In this document: positions 9,906-18,569 of the stretch, one piece after another
How the letters are laid out: every line of letters begins with the position of its first letter
Position numbering within the stretch: the first letter of the stretch is position 1
Assembly: GCF_009389585.1 (NCBI RefSeq)
Contig: NZ_VIYG01000006.1
Span: forward strand, 1 to 64,000
Reading direction: 5' to 3'
Length of the DNA: 64,000 nucleotides
Source of the DNA: Oceanobacillus sp. CFH 90083
Lineage (GTDB): Bacteria; Bacillota; Bacilli; Bacillales; Amphibacillaceae
Made by a program: the position numbers and the translations under genes
The notes under the pieces: model-generated
The model's database searches: none
Seen by the model: the letters and a program-made list of their open reading frames with translations, nothing else
Told to the model about the DNA's origin: nothing

Positions 9906-10259
9906 ATGTATAAACCAGGTTTTACATTATGGTACAATGTCAGTGATCTTGAGCGTACAATGGAATTTTATACGGAGCAGCTGGGATTTGAGAAGTATTC
10001 CTTTGATAAGGAAAATGGAATGGGAAGCGTGCATACGAATACAAAGGATTGTTATATTGGATTTTCAGAGGCGGAGAAGATTATTCCTTCGACAGCAGCT
10101 GCTGTCATGGAAGTAGAGAACATCGATGCGGCAGTCAAAAAATTGACGGAAAAGGGAATTGTATTTAATGGTGATGTTTCCATCATCCCAGGATATGTTA
10201 AGTTAATTACATTTAAAGATCCTGACGGCCATGACTTGGAGTTATCTCAAACACTATAA
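9906..10259 (+). CDS. VOC (glyoxalase/bleomycin resistance) family protein
   Basis: A 117-residue protein with the two beta-alpha-beta-beta-beta units of the VOC fold: FTLWYNVSDLERTMEFYTEQLGF at the start and DPDGHDLELSQTL at the end. His and Glu in DGHDLE are the usual metal ligands; the first-half ligands are less clear. Members include glyoxalases, dioxygenases and drug-binding proteins. Start follows AAAGGAGTG. Its TAA overlaps the ATG of the next gene (TAATG), so it is translationally coupled to the regulator. Substrate unknown. Confidence 0.85.
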   Translation: MYKPGFTLWYNVSDLERTMEFYTEQLGFEKYSFDKENGMGSVHTNTKDCYIGFSEAEKIIPSTAAAVMEVENIDAAVKKLTEKGIVFNGDVSIIPGYVKLITFKDPDGHDLELSQTL

Positions 10260-10822
10260 TGGAAAAAGCTGTTCAGGTGATACAGATTACCAAAGAACTT
10301 TCGGGAAGGTGGATCATTCCCATTCTGCTGTCACTTGATAAATCAGGAGGGAGATTCACCCCCTTAAAGAATATTTTGCAAATTTCTCCGTCGAGACTGA
10401 GCAGTAATTTGAAGACGATGACAGAAGCAGGGCTTATTCAGCATCTGTCTCCTTTTGAGCGGAACCATCCATTGCTTCCGGAATATGAGCTTACTGAAAA
10501 AGGACTTTTTATGAAGGAAGCTGCCTATGTGATTTCAAATACGGAGCATCAGCTGAGTCAAGGTTTCCTTGCCGCCAAAGCCTGGAATTGGCCGGTGTTA
10601 CTCGCGCTTTATTGTCAATATCATGAGTTCAATGCGATACGTCAGCTGTTGCAGACAGTGACCCCCCGTATCCTTTCCCGACGGCTTGGTGAGCTGTGGG
10701 AAAAAGGCTTAGTAGAGAAGACGCTCATTACCGATCCAACACCGAAGTATACGTATGCATTGAATGATGATGTGAAGCCGATTATTCGATCTGCCATGAG
10801 TGATTTATCCGCATTACTTTAA
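10259..10822 (+). CDS. HxlR-like regulator with two tandem winged-helix domains
   Basis: A 187-residue protein with two HxlR-type winged-helix units. The first (residues 1-90) reads KELSGRWIIPILLSL, then PSRLSSNLKTMTEAGLIQ and YELTEKGLFM. The second (about 95-187) reads AAKAWNWPVLLALYC, then TPRILSRRLGELWEKGLVE and KYTYALNDDVKPI. Ordinary HxlR proteins carry one unit in 100-130 residues and dimerise, so this looks like a covalent pseudo-dimer. No N-terminal redox Cys of the YodB type is present. It is coupled to the VOC gene and may sense that enzyme's substrate. Family inferred from motifs. Confidence 0.75.
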   Translation: MEKAVQVIQITKELSGRWIIPILLSLDKSGGRFTPLKNILQISPSRLSSNLKTMTEAGLIQHLSPFERNHPLLPEYELTEKGLFMKEAAYVISNTEHQLSQGFLAAKAWNWPVLLALYCQYHEFNAIRQLLQTVTPRILSRRLGELWEKGLVEKTLITDPTPKYTYALNDDVKPIIRSAMSDLSALL

Positions 10823-10962
10823 TTCCATTTCTATATTTTGTTGAAGCTGTATCAAATTTTTAAAAATGAAACAGGCCTTGATGTATGGATACCAGATTAG
10901 TAATAAGGATCAGGCAGATTCAAATAATAGACTTCTACTTTGATCGAGAGGAGGAAGGTCAG

Positions 10963-11442
10963 ATGAATTTTCGGAAAGCTCGGAAAGAAGATGTACCTGC
11001 AATCGTTCGCTTATTAGCTGATGATGAATTAGGTTCTCAGCGTGAAAGGTATGAAGAGCCATTGCCGGATGAATATGATCAGGCTTTTGAGGAAATGGAA
11101 GCCCAAACCGGTAATCAGATTATTTTAGCAATGGAAGATGAAAATATAATTGGCTGTCTGCAATTAACTATCATACCTGGGTTAGCAAGGCTGGGAATGA
11201 AACGTGCACAAATTGAAGCGGTGCGTATTGATAAGAATTTTCGTGGAAAAGGAATCGGGGAGGCTTTGTTTAAAGAAGCAATAGCTATTGCGAAGGATGA
11301 AAATTGTGGTCTTGTACAGCTGACAACAGATAAGCTGCGAAATGATGCCCATCGCTTTTATGAAAGATTAGGATTTTCCGCAAGCCATGAGGGGATGAAA
11401 TTGATTTTTAACACAATGCAGCATACTGGAGCAAGTATCTGA
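10963..11442 (+). CDS. GNAT family N-acetyltransferase
   Basis: A 159-residue acetyltransferase. The acetyl-CoA binding motif appears as VRIDKNFRGKGIGEALFKEAI (residues about 87-107), followed by AHRFYERLGFSASHEGMKLIF. Start ATG 10963 is chosen because GAGAGGAGGAAGG lies just upstream; the longer frame from 10885 lacks a ribosome binding site. The acceptor is unknown; the C-terminal segment resembles N-acetyltransferases of small amines or protein N-termini. It is a single gene ending in a strong terminator. Confidence 0.88.
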   Translation: MNFRKARKEDVPAIVRLLADDELGSQRERYEEPLPDEYDQAFEEMEAQTGNQIILAMEDENIIGCLQLTIIPGLARLGMKRAQIEAVRIDKNFRGKGIGEALFKEAIAIAKDENCGLVQLTTDKLRNDAHRFYERLGFSASHEGMKLIFNTMQHTGASI

Positions 11443-11516
11443 GTCAGTGGACATAGTGGAATCACGTGAGGACTGTTTCATCCATCTTAGCGTTGGCAGC
11501 TATTGTTATCAAACTA

Positions 11517-11549
11517 ACCCAGTTGGACTAATTTCCAACTGGGTCTTTT
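11517..11549 (+). terminator. Rho-independent terminator between the GNAT and lipA genes
   Basis: ACCCAGTTGG (11517-11526) pairs perfectly with CCAACTGGGT (11535-11544), followed by CTTTT. It separates the convergent GNAT and lipoate genes. Confidence 0.8.
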
Positions 11550-11562
11550 GCTGCTTCTTTCT

Positions 11563-12510
11563 TTAAAATGAAAAGCTGTCCAGCTCTTTCCCGCTTGTTT
11601 CCTCGTAACCTTTCATATATTTAATGCGGCGTTGGGCAGCGGATTGGCTGACCTGTTCATCTGCGTGGTAAGAGGAACGTACCAGCGGACCTGCTTCACA
11701 ATGTGAGAATCCTTTCGAAAGTGCGATTTCTTTTAATTCCGCAAATTCGTCGGGATGATAATAGCGTTCTACTTGCAGATGTTTTTTCGTTGGCTGCAAA
11801 TATTGACCAAGGGTTACAATGTCTACGTTATGCGCACGAAGATCATCCATTGCCTCAATAAGCTCCTCTTTTGTTTCTCCAAGTCCAACCATAATACTTG
11901 ATTTTGTAGGTGTATTTGGTGCAATTTCTTTTACTCTTCTTAATAATTCCAGTGAACGATCATATTTTGCAATGGCACGAACTTTTTTCGTCAGCCTGCT
12001 GACCGTTTCAATATTATGGTTGAAAATATCCGGACCGCTATCCATTAAGGTATGTAAGCTTTCATAATCTCCTTTCATATCAGAAGGTAAGATTTCAATC
12101 GTACAGCCAGGTACTTTTTCACGGACTTGGCGAACTGTTTCTGCAAAAACAGCAGCGCCGCCATCTTTTAAATCATCACGGGCTACAGCAGTGATGACAA
12201 CATGTTTAAGCCCCATGATTTCAACCGATTCAGCCACACGCTTTGGCTCATTCCAGTCCAGCTCATTTGGAAGTCCAGTTTTTACTGCACAGAAGCGGCA
12301 GCCTCTTGTACATGTATCACCAAGAATCATAAAGGTGGCAGTCTGACGTTCACTCCAGCATTCATAGATATTTGGGCATTTTGCTTCTTCACAGACGGTG
12401 TTTAATCGTTTATCACGCATTAAATGTTTTAAATGGCTATAAGATTTATTCGTATTGAGCTTAATTTTCAGCCATTCAGGTTTTCGTAAATATTCCTCTT
12501 GTCTGGACAT
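11563..12510 (-). CDS. lipA: Lipoyl synthase
   Basis: A 315-residue radical-SAM enzyme that inserts two sulfur atoms into the protein-bound octanoyl group. The auxiliary cluster ligands Cys40, Cys45 and Cys51 lie in [12 protein letters not shown]; the radical-SAM cluster is CTRGCRFC (Cys67, Cys71, Cys74); the C-terminal RSSYHAD supplies the conserved Ser ligand. Start ATG 12510 is preceded by TAGGAGT, eight bases away; an upstream in-frame ATG at 12540 would overlap lipM and lacks a site. It lies 11 bases after lipM, so octanoyl transfer and sulfur insertion are encoded in one operon. Confidence 0.96.
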   Translation of the reverse strand: MSRQEEYLRKPEWLKIKLNTNKSYSHLKHLMRDKRLNTVCEEAKCPNIYECWSERQTATFMILGDTCTRGCRFCAVKTGLPNELDWNEPKRVAESVEIMGLKHVVITAVARDDLKDGGAAVFAETVRQVREKVPGCTIEILPSDMKGDYESLHTLMDSGPDIFNHNIETVSRLTKKVRAIAKYDRSLELLRRVKEIAPNTPTKSSIMVGLGETKEELIEAMDDLRAHNVDIVTLGQYLQPTKKHLQVERYYHPDEFAELKEIALSKGFSHCEAGPLVRSSYHADEQVSQSAAQRRIKYMKGYEETSGKELDSFSF

Positions 12511-12521
12511 ATTATCGACTC

Positions 12522-13340
12522 CTATCTGGAAAAATTCCATTCATCTGTTACGTATTTGCTGTGCATCAAATCATGAATTTCTTTTTCTTGCTCGTTGGAA
12601 AGGACAAATGTCTTCAGTTCAATGTCTAAGCCGATTTGGAATCCGGTTTTCAGTGCTTTTTTTGTTTCTTCTAAGGATACTTCCCGTCCAGCTGCCTGAT
12701 GAATTGAAATAGCTTTATTATCGTAGCTGGCACGTGCACGCTCTTTCACTTTTTCATTACGGTAAATAAAAAGGTCGTATAAGGTATCTTTATCCACAGA
12801 GAGAGGAATGGACCCATGCTGTAAAATAACTCCCTGCATTCTTGTTTGGGCACTGCCGGCTGCCTTTTTATTGTCGATGACTAATTCATACCAGGAAGGC
12901 TCTTCGAAACAAACAGCAGATTGAGCTGGAGTTACCTTTTCTTTGGGTACAGCAAAATCGGCAGCAATTCCAAGCTGACGATATCCTTCTAATAACCCTT
13001 TTGATAAAACCAGATAAGCCTCTTTCACAGACTTTGGCATACGTGGATGATTTTCTGAGATAATAATGCTGTATGTCAGCTCTTTATCATGCAGTACTGC
13101 ACGGCCGCCAGTCAGCCTGCGGACCAGTTGAAAACCGTTTTTCTTCACTGCTTCCAGGTCTATTTTATTTTTTGTTTTTTGAAAATATCCAATGGAAAGA
13201 CCGGCAGGAAGCCACTCATAAAAACGTAAAACAGGTGGTATTTTGCCGTCACTATGCCATCGAAGTAAGCATTCATCTGCTGCCATATTATAGGCAGGTG
13301 TTTGTTTATTCGTGTCTAAGAAATACCAGGTTTCCGTCAT
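12522..13340 (-). CDS. lipM: Octanoyl-[acyl carrier protein]:protein N-octanoyltransferase (LipM type)
   Basis: A 272-residue member of the BPL/LplA/LipB superfamily. [18 protein letters not shown] (about 74-91) is the lipoyl-binding RRxxGGG-like motif, the catalytic Cys144 is in [14 protein letters not shown], and the Lys of [10 protein letters not shown] follows. These features and the length match Bacillus LipM, which loads octanoate from ACP onto GcvH, rather than the ATP-dependent LplJ or the amidotransferase LipL. Being directly upstream of lipA strengthens the assignment. LipL cannot be excluded without alignment, but the Cys position favours LipM. Confidence 0.85.
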   Translation of the reverse strand: MTETWYFLDTNKQTPAYNMAADECLLRWHSDGKIPPVLRFYEWLPAGLSIGYFQKTKNKIDLEAVKKNGFQLVRRLTGGRAVLHDKELTYSIIISENHPRMPKSVKEAYLVLSKGLLEGYRQLGIAADFAVPKEKVTPAQSAVCFEEPSWYELVIDNKKAAGSAQTRMQGVILQHGSIPLSVDKDTLYDLFIYRNEKVKERARASYDNKAISIHQAAGREVSLEETKKALKTGFQIGLDIELKTFVLSNEQEKEIHDLMHSKYVTDEWNFSR

Positions 13341-13719
13341 AAATAGTTTCTCTCATCAGTCTGAGAAAATCGATCCTCCTTTAAGTATGTATTTGATCCA
13401 TTATTGCCCAAAATGCTATGACATTCTCTTATGAAGTGCTAGATTGATAGAGTTATTAACCTTTATCAGCATTTTAACTTTTGAGAACAAAGCCTTTGAA
13501 GCATTCTCTATCATGGTAAACTGTAAAATTATATTTGTCAAAAAAGTCAAATATTATTATAGAACATATGAAAAATGATTTAAGTTGTTGCAATACAGCA
13601 GTATAGAAAAAATGTTTATCATTAATCCGAATGATTAAAAAATCCTATTGCCAGCTCAAGCAAAATCTGTATATGATAAAAACAGCTTCTCTGTATGAGA
13701 ATAAAAGAAGGTGCAGTTT
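13341..13719. other. Intergenic region, no gene seen
   Basis: This AT-rich 379-base gap separates the divergent lipM and membrane-protein genes and should hold both promoters. No open frame with a ribosome binding site, no tRNA and no convincing riboswitch-like fold was found. Confidence 0.5.
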
Positions 13720-14370
13720 ATGATAGCAGATGAAATCCTGTCTACTCTATTAGTAGTTGGAGGCTTTATTGGTATTTTTATTATTATTTATATCTTTAGT
13801 AAAATACCTGGCTCAGGCCTTGTTTTCCGCTTGATCCGAAGACTTTTTCTAATTCTGTGGAGTATGGTTGTCTTCGGTCTTATCTTTTTTATGTTTTTTA
13901 TGGTTGGTTATATGGTCATTGTGTTCTTTACTTTTAATGGAAGTGAAGAGGGTATTCTCTATCAAGGAGAGCCGATAAACTTTCTTATTGGCGATAACGC
14001 AAGACATGCGGCATTTTTTACGATGCTGTACGCAGGTTTTTGTCTGGTGTCTGTATATATTGTTTCTTTTATCCTGGCGATGGGGCGGAAGGCTTCCCGC
14101 ATCAGCAGCAGGTTTCATGCTGAAATCATTTTAGTTATTATGATTGGTCTGGTGTTTACTGTTTTCCCGCTTGTTGCGGAAAGAATATTGCCGGATTTTG
14201 AAGTGGGGCGTTTTGGAAGATATGCACTGGGCGTTCTGCCGCTTATGATGTATATTCAGGGACAAATAAAAAAAGTCAGAGAACGTCACGGGCATGGGCG
14301 CTATTTATCTCGTAAGGAGCAATTTTACCGGGATTTGGATGAGAAAAAGTCAAATAGAGCAGGGAAATAA
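13720..14370 (+). CDS. Predicted membrane protein of unknown function
   Basis: A 216-residue protein not recognised. It has about five hydrophobic segments (near residues 6-25, 37-65, 90-115, 125-150 and 160-178) and a basic C-terminal tail rich in Lys, Arg and His (KKVRERHGHGRYLSRKEQ). Start ATG 13720 is preferred because AGAAGGTG precedes it; the GTG at 13711 overlaps that site. No enzymatic motif is visible. It stands alone. Confidence 0.65.
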   Translation: MIADEILSTLLVVGGFIGIFIIIYIFSKIPGSGLVFRLIRRLFLILWSMVVFGLIFFMFFMVGYMVIVFFTFNGSEEGILYQGEPINFLIGDNARHAAFFTMLYAGFCLVSVYIVSFILAMGRKASRISSRFHAEIILVIMIGLVFTVFPLVAERILPDFEVGRFGRYALGVLPLMMYIQGQIKKVRERHGHGRYLSRKEQFYRDLDEKKSNRAGK

Positions 14371-14463
14371 TAGCTGACTTGCATCATTGGTTCTAAAAAT
14401 TGCAAATGTGATTTGATCCCATCTAATAATCTAATTCAGTGATGCATAAATAAAGGAGTGTGA

Positions 14464-14580
14464 TGAACTATCACCTGCCGGCAAGATGAGCTGCAGGATG
14501 CGGCTGATAAATCAACGAATGGTGTCTTTGCCGGTGCTCCTGAAGAAACTGAAAAAGAGCGTGAAAAAATTATTTACTAA
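14464..14580 (+). pseudogene. Possible gene remnant without start codon
   Basis: One frame reads coding-like (ends DELQDAADKSTNGVFAGAPEETEKEREKII, TAA at 14578-14580) but has a stop just upstream and no start codon. Family not recognised. Could be chance. Confidence 0.25.
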
Positions 14581-14624
14581 TAGATGCTTTTATAAAAAGA
14601 AGCAAAAATATAGCAGATAGTGAT

Positions 14625-14661
14625 AAGAGCCATTACCTTATAGAAAGGGATGGCTCTTTTT
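14625..14661 (+). terminator. Rho-independent terminator
   Basis: AAGAGCCAT (14625-14633) pairs with ATGGCTCTT (14650-14658), followed by TTT. It probably ended the remnant gene before it. Confidence 0.65.
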
Positions 14662-15004
14662 ATATGTTAGGAAAACATATAATTTTAGCGACAGTTTTTA
14701 TGGTGCGTGTAATCGAGGTCCCGGACCCAGTCCCAAACCAGACAATCCTGCGCCTTTCCTCTTTGGTTTGCCAAGCTTTAGTCATGTAAATGTTTATCAA
14801 CCTTACAATAAGTTTGCAAAGATCGTGAATTTTCTTAATAAATAGCAAGTATATTTATTGGATATTCAGAAGGGGAACAAAGGATGTCATTTATTCACAG
14901 AGGCGGCAGGTTCTGTTGTTGAATAAGACTTCTGAAGAAATAATGTTGAACTTATGGAAACACATTGCTAATCAAGGTACTTTAGGGATAAATAATTTTT
15001 AATG

Positions 15005-15050
15005 AAAAAAAGGTTTTTCGTATCGAGATTTGATACGAGAAACCTTTTTT
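15005..15050. terminator. Long bidirectional terminator hairpin
   Basis: A 20-base arm (15005-15024) pairs with 15031-15050 with one wobble; the outer part is poly-A/poly-T, so it can stop transcription both ways. No intact gene lies directly upstream on either strand. Confidence 0.6.
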
Positions 15051-15262
15051 ACTTGGGAGATTGTCTCTGATGTTGGCTCTGCGATCTCTCTTTGTTTTTC
15101 TTTTAACTGCTCTAAAGCTGGAAGGAACTTTATTCTCCCTGGTAGTAGTTATTGTCGAATTATTTTGCCCTTTTTGTCCCACTTTGTCATATTTTAGATA
15201 GATTTCTACTTCCGATTATTCAAAATCAAAGGGTTCAAAATGCAAACACGGGAGGAATATCC

Positions 15263-15442
15263 ATGAACAGTCTTAGGCATTTGTCAGATGAACTCTTAAA
15301 GGAGTCTTTGAGAAATGCAATCAAGTTAAAGCTGGAACAGGATTTTTGTACAACATTAAAAAATGAAATCAAGAAACGGGCAGAGAGGCGTGAAAAAAGT
15401 ACTGCGAAAGCGATGGACATGACAAATACTTTTGAATTGTAA
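15263..15442 (+). CDS. sda: Sporulation histidine kinase inhibitor Sda
   Basis: A 59-residue protein, slightly longer than the 46-52 residue Sda of Bacillus. The diagnostic core LSDELLKESLRNAIKLKLEQDFCTTLKNEIKKR (split here as two helices at residues 7-22 and 25-42) matches the Sda helical hairpin that blocks the sporulation kinases when DNA replication is perturbed. The N-terminal MNSLRH and C-terminal 15 residues are extra. Start ATG 15263 follows GGGAGG. In B. subtilis sda is driven by DnaA boxes; I see no good TTATNCACA in the 250 bases upstream. Confidence 0.85.
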   Translation: MNSLRHLSDELLKESLRNAIKLKLEQDFCTTLKNEIKKRAERREKSTAKAMDMTNTFEL

Positions 15443-15536
15443 TAGCAACAGGACATTCATAGCTTCATCGCCTTATAATCAATAATTGCTGAAATCGGAA
15501 GTAGAATTCTACCAGCCTTAGATTTAGGCTGGGAAA

Positions 15537-15576
15537 GGCAGCATTCGTACTTTATGGTACGCAATGCTGTCTTTTT
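15537..15576 (+). terminator. Terminator of sda
   Basis: GGCAGCATTCGTAC (15537-15550) pairs with GGTACGCAATGCTGTC (15556-15571) with a small bulge, followed by TTTTTATA. A weaker hairpin, CCAGCCT/AGGCTGG, precedes it at 15512-15532. Confidence 0.7.
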
Positions 15577-15758
15577 ATAAAGGTTCGTTTCATTTAAACA
15601 TTTGTACAATACTTTCAGACACATTTATGTGAGCCGTTACTTTTAACTGATGATTTGTTATTCCAATAGAGCATTTGCTGCTTGGAGGCTTTATGTTTTT
15701 TAGATTCTTTTAGTGCGAGTTCTGAGCAGCTTTATTTGACTTATCCATTTACAGATAA

Positions 15759-16009
15759 CAACTGCTTATTTTTTCCTTGATTTTCAGTGTAATCATGATA
15801 ATTATTGCTTTTGCACTTGAAGACAGGCTTGATATGGGAGCTGGCTATCTTCCTGAAAGAGTAGGACGGGGAAGTGCGAAAAAATCTCTATTATCTGTCC
15901 GGGGCTGTTTATTAAGATTAATAAAGGGGTCATGCTTGGCTGGCTGATTGCTTTGATGATCATCGGTTATCTCGGATTTAATAGAAGGGGTTTAACCTCG
16001 AGTAAGTAA
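15759..16009 (+). pseudogene. Remnant of an antibiotic-exporter-type ABC permease
   Basis: After a stop at 15753-15755 the frame reads a hydrophobic stretch, then ALEDRLDMGAGYLPERVGRG and SLLSVRGCLLRL, which match the loop of large polyketide-antibiotic ABC exporter permeases (RRDLGAGLLPDRPG...). A frameshift near 15930 leads into MLGWLIALMIIGYLGFNRRG and a TAA at 16007-16009. The protein would normally exceed 500 residues, so the start is lost and an internal deletion has joined a middle loop to the C-terminal end. No function expected. Confidence 0.6.
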
Positions 16010-16026
16010 ATATTCACGTAAACTTT

Positions 16027-16073
16027 AAAAGTCAATGTATTCCATGTGGTTATGGAGTAGGTTGACTTTTTTG
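16027..16073 (+). terminator. Terminator following the ABC permease remnant
   Basis: AAAAGTCAA (16027-16035) pairs with TTGACTTTT (16062-16070); an inner stem ATTCCAT/ATGGAGT extends it, and more T residues follow. Confidence 0.65.
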
Positions 16074-16160
16074 TATTCTATTATTTTGTAAAGCTTCTGT
16101 AAAATTTTTTGGCGTTGGGTTGAAATGACTATAGAACAATGATAAATTAATAACGAAATC

Positions 16161-16181
16161 CGATATCAAGTTTCGATATTG
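16161..16181 (+). promoter_or_regulatory. Imperfect palindrome in front of the PadR-chrA operon
   Basis: CGATATCAAGTTTCGATATT contains both an inverted repeat (ATATC/GATAT) and a direct repeat (CGATAT twice). It sits just upstream of the padR ribosome binding site and is a candidate autoregulatory operator. Confidence 0.35.
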
Positions 16182-16202
16182 ATAGTACAGGAGATGAATC
16201 CA

Positions 16203-16511
16203 TTGGAGGATAAATTATTAAGAAAGTTATTTTTAGGATTTATTCAAATTCATATTTTGCATCATGCCATGGAACATCCAATTTATGGTGCCTGGATGCT
16301 GGATGAATTGAGAGAGCACGGCTACACGATCAGCCCGGGCACGCTATATCCGATTCTTCATTCCATGGAAAAGGATGGACTTTTACATATGAATGAACGC
16401 AATGTAGGCGGGAAAATAAGAAAATATTACACCGCTACCGAAAAAGGTCAGGAGATTCTAGACGAAGCTCGAAAGAAAGCGTATGAACTGTTCAAAGAAA
16501 TAAAAGATTGA
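16203..16511 (+). CDS. PadR family transcriptional regulator of the chromate transporter operon
   Basis: A 102-residue winged-helix protein: ILHHAMEHPIYGAWMLDELREHGYTISPGTLYPILHSMEKDGLL is the PadR N-terminal domain in pieces, with the wing VGGKIRKYYTATEKG and a short C-terminal helix. TTG 16203 is taken as start because AGGAG (16189-16193) lies nine bases upstream; the ATG at 16194 directly abuts that site and the TTG at 16179 has none. The chrA gene follows after 18 bases. PadR-chrA pairs are known in Firmicutes, where the PadR protein represses its operon until chromate arrives. Confidence 0.85.
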   Translation: MEDKLLRKLFLGFIQIHILHHAMEHPIYGAWMLDELREHGYTISPGTLYPILHSMEKDGLLHMNERNVGGKIRKYYTATEKGQEILDEARKKAYELFKEIKD

Positions 16512-16529
16512 TAGGAAAGGGCGTGCAAA

Positions 16530-17723
16530 ATGCATCATACTTCAGAAAAGGGTAAATTCAAACTTCTATTAGAAATCCTGCTTATTTCTACACGGCTGGG
16601 ACTGACATCCTTTGGCGGTCCGATCGCGCATCTTGGATATTTTCACGAAGAATATGTCCGGAAAAGAAAATGGATGGATGAAAAAAGCTACAGCGACTTA
16701 GTAGCACTGTGTCAATTTTTACCGGGACCTGCCAGCAGCCAGGTTGGCATTGGTATTGGTGTTATGCGCGGAGGTGTGTTAGGAGGAATTCTTGCTTTTA
16801 TCGGTTTTACACTTCCTTCTGTGGTTGCATTAATTATACTTGCTTTGTTTTTACAAGGTTCATCTGTTGGAGAATTAGGCTGGATTCAGGGGTTAAAAAT
16901 CGTCGCGGTGGTTGTCGTCGCACATGCGATTTTAGGAATGGCTCAAAAATTGACGCCTGATTTAAAGCGTAAATCGATTGCACTGTTTGCTTTAGTCGTA
17001 ACGTTATTATGGCAAACAGCCTTTATACAGGTCGGTGTTATTTTAGTAGCAGGCCTGATCGGCTACGCAGTGTATAAAAATTATGCTGAAAATGATGATG
17101 CGAAATTTATTTTTCCGATTTCCCGAAAGATGGGGATCGTATGTTTGTCTTTATTTTTCGGGTTACTTATTTTTCTTCCTATTTTAAGAGAGATGACATC
17201 GCTGAATTGGGTTGCTCTGTTTGACAGCTTTTATCGATCCGGTTCGCTTGTTTTCGGTGGAGGGCATGTTGTTTTACCATTGCTGGAGCGTGAATTTGTC
17301 CCGACAGGATGGATGGACGAGGCTTCCTTTTTAGCCGGCTACGGAGCTGCCCAGGCTGTACCCGGACCATTATTTACATTTGCGGCCTATATCGGTGCCG
17401 TTATCAGCGGGTGGAAGGGTGGATTAGTAGCAACTGCAGCTATTTTTCTGCCAGCGTTTCTGCTTATTTTAGGCACATTGCCTTTTTGGAATCAAATCAG
17501 ACAAAATCATAAAATGAAAGGTGCTCTTATGGGTGTGAATGCTGCTGTAGTCGGGATATTAATTTCTGCTTTCTATCATCCTATTTGGACAAGCGCGATC
17601 CTGGAGCCGATTGATTTTGCTTTTGCTGCCGTCCTTTTCAGTATGCTGGTCTATTGGAAGCTGCCGCCTTGGGTTATTGTTATGGCTGGAGCTCTTGGGG
17701 GTACTTTTATATCCATGTTATAA
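16530..17723 (+). CDS. chrA: Chromate transporter, long-chain CHR family
   Basis: A 397-residue membrane protein with two homologous CHR halves. The first has LTSFGGPIAHLGYFHEEYV and LCQFLPGPASSQVGIGIG; the second has SLVFGGGHVVLPLLEREFV and AAQAVPGPLFTFAAYIGA. These FGGP/PGP signatures are diagnostic. ChrA exports chromate, lowering cytoplasmic Cr(VI). It follows the PadR gene in a two-gene operon with GAAAGGGCG as ribosome binding site and ends in a terminator. Confidence 0.93.
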   Translation: MHHTSEKGKFKLLLEILLISTRLGLTSFGGPIAHLGYFHEEYVRKRKWMDEKSYSDLVALCQFLPGPASSQVGIGIGVMRGGVLGGILAFIGFTLPSVVALIILALFLQGSSVGELGWIQGLKIVAVVVVAHAILGMAQKLTPDLKRKSIALFALVVTLLWQTAFIQVGVILVAGLIGYAVYKNYAENDDAKFIFPISRKMGIVCLSLFFGLLIFLPILREMTSLNWVALFDSFYRSGSLVFGGGHVVLPLLEREFVPTGWMDEASFLAGYGAAQAVPGPLFTFAAYIGAVISGWKGGLVATAAIFLPAFLLILGTLPFWNQIRQNHKMKGALMGVNAAVVGILISAFYHPIWTSAILEPIDFAFAAVLFSMLVYWKLPPWVIVMAGALGGTFISML

Positions 17724-17733
17724 AGGGAGACTT

Positions 17734-17768
17734 AAGCAGTGGATGAAGCAAAACTCCACTGCTTTAAG
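17734..17768 (+). terminator. Terminator after chrA
   Basis: AAGCAGTGGA (17734-17743) pairs perfectly with TCCACTGCTT (17755-17764). A second 11-base inverted repeat, TTTCATTATAT/ATATAATGAAA (17785-17817), lies beside the end of the racemase gene. Confidence 0.65.
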
Positions 17769-17823
17769 TTGATAAATGGATGTATTTCATTATATAGCTT
17801 AAATGCATATAATGAAATTTTGC

Positions 17824-18516
17824 TTAATTTTCTAATGCTTCCCGAACAGCTTCCATTGCATGAATTTCAGTAGTGTCAAATAAAGGTACTTGTGAATCAT
17901 TCTGCTTAACTAAAAACCCAATTTCCGTACATCCCAGAATGATTCCTTCAGCCCCTTGATCAATTAAGCCTTTGATAACTTCCTTATAATAACCTCTTGA
18001 TGTTTGTTGAATATTCCCCAAACATAGCTCTTCAAAAATAATCTTATGAATCATTTCTCTTTCCGAATGATCCGGTATTAAAATATTTAGCCCATTTGAT
18101 TCTATTCGAAATTTATAAAAGTCCTGTTCCATTGTGTATTTGGTGCCCAGCAGTCCAACCGTACGAAGATTAGACTTTTTTATTTGACTGGCAGTTGCAT
18201 CTGCAATATGAAGGACAGGAATATTAATTCTTGCTTCTATATCCTTCACTACTTTATGCATGGTGTTCGTACAAATAACGATAAAATCTGCCCCTGCTTT
18301 TTCTAATGAGTAAGCTGCATTTCCTAATCGTTTCCCTGCTTCATCCCATCTACCCGCGGCTTGAAATCGTTCCATTTCTTCAAAATCAACGCTGTATAAA
18401 AGACATTTAGCGGAGTGTAGTCCGCCTAATCAGTTTTTAACCTCTTCATTGATAATTTGATAATATTCAGCTGAAGATTCCCAACTCATTCCACCTATCA
18501 GGCCAATTGTCTTCAT
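17824..18516 (-). pseudogene. Aspartate/glutamate racemase family gene with an in-frame stop
   Basis: Reading from ATG 18516 (ribosome binding site GGAGG seven bases upstream) gives MKTIGLIGGMSWESSAEYYQ and, after codon 28, a TGA at 18430-18432. The same frame continues to the natural stop at 17824 with both catalytic Cys motifs (CTNTMHK and LGCTEIGFL). One change, CGA to TGA, would explain it; Arg is usual there. The reconstructed protein is 230 residues, normal for Asp/Glu or hydantoin racemases. A restart at internal ATG 18375 would lack the N-terminal strand. Probably inactive unless the stop is read through or is a sequence error. Confidence 0.8.
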
Positions 18517-18569
18517 AAGCATTCCTCCGCTGTCTGTTATTTTTACTTCCTTCTCTAATTATCTCATTA

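Noticed and set aside
14700-14790. Minus-strand text resembling a tRNA 3' end (ACACGCACCA) near 14700
   Set aside because: No T-arm (GGTTCGAATCC) or matching acceptor stem can be formed, so it is not a tRNA and not a clear attachment site.
14999-15148. Minus-strand frame reading LEQLKEKQREIAEPTSETIS
   Set aside because: Coding-like, but opened by a stop with no start codon, it contains the terminator hairpin at 15005-15050, and no family is recognised. Not listed as a gene.
18375-18375. Annotating the racemase as an intact 183-residue protein from the internal ATG
   Set aside because: The first strand (IGLIGGMSWES) with an ideal ribosome binding site lies upstream in the same frame, so the shorter form is a product of the nonsense codon.
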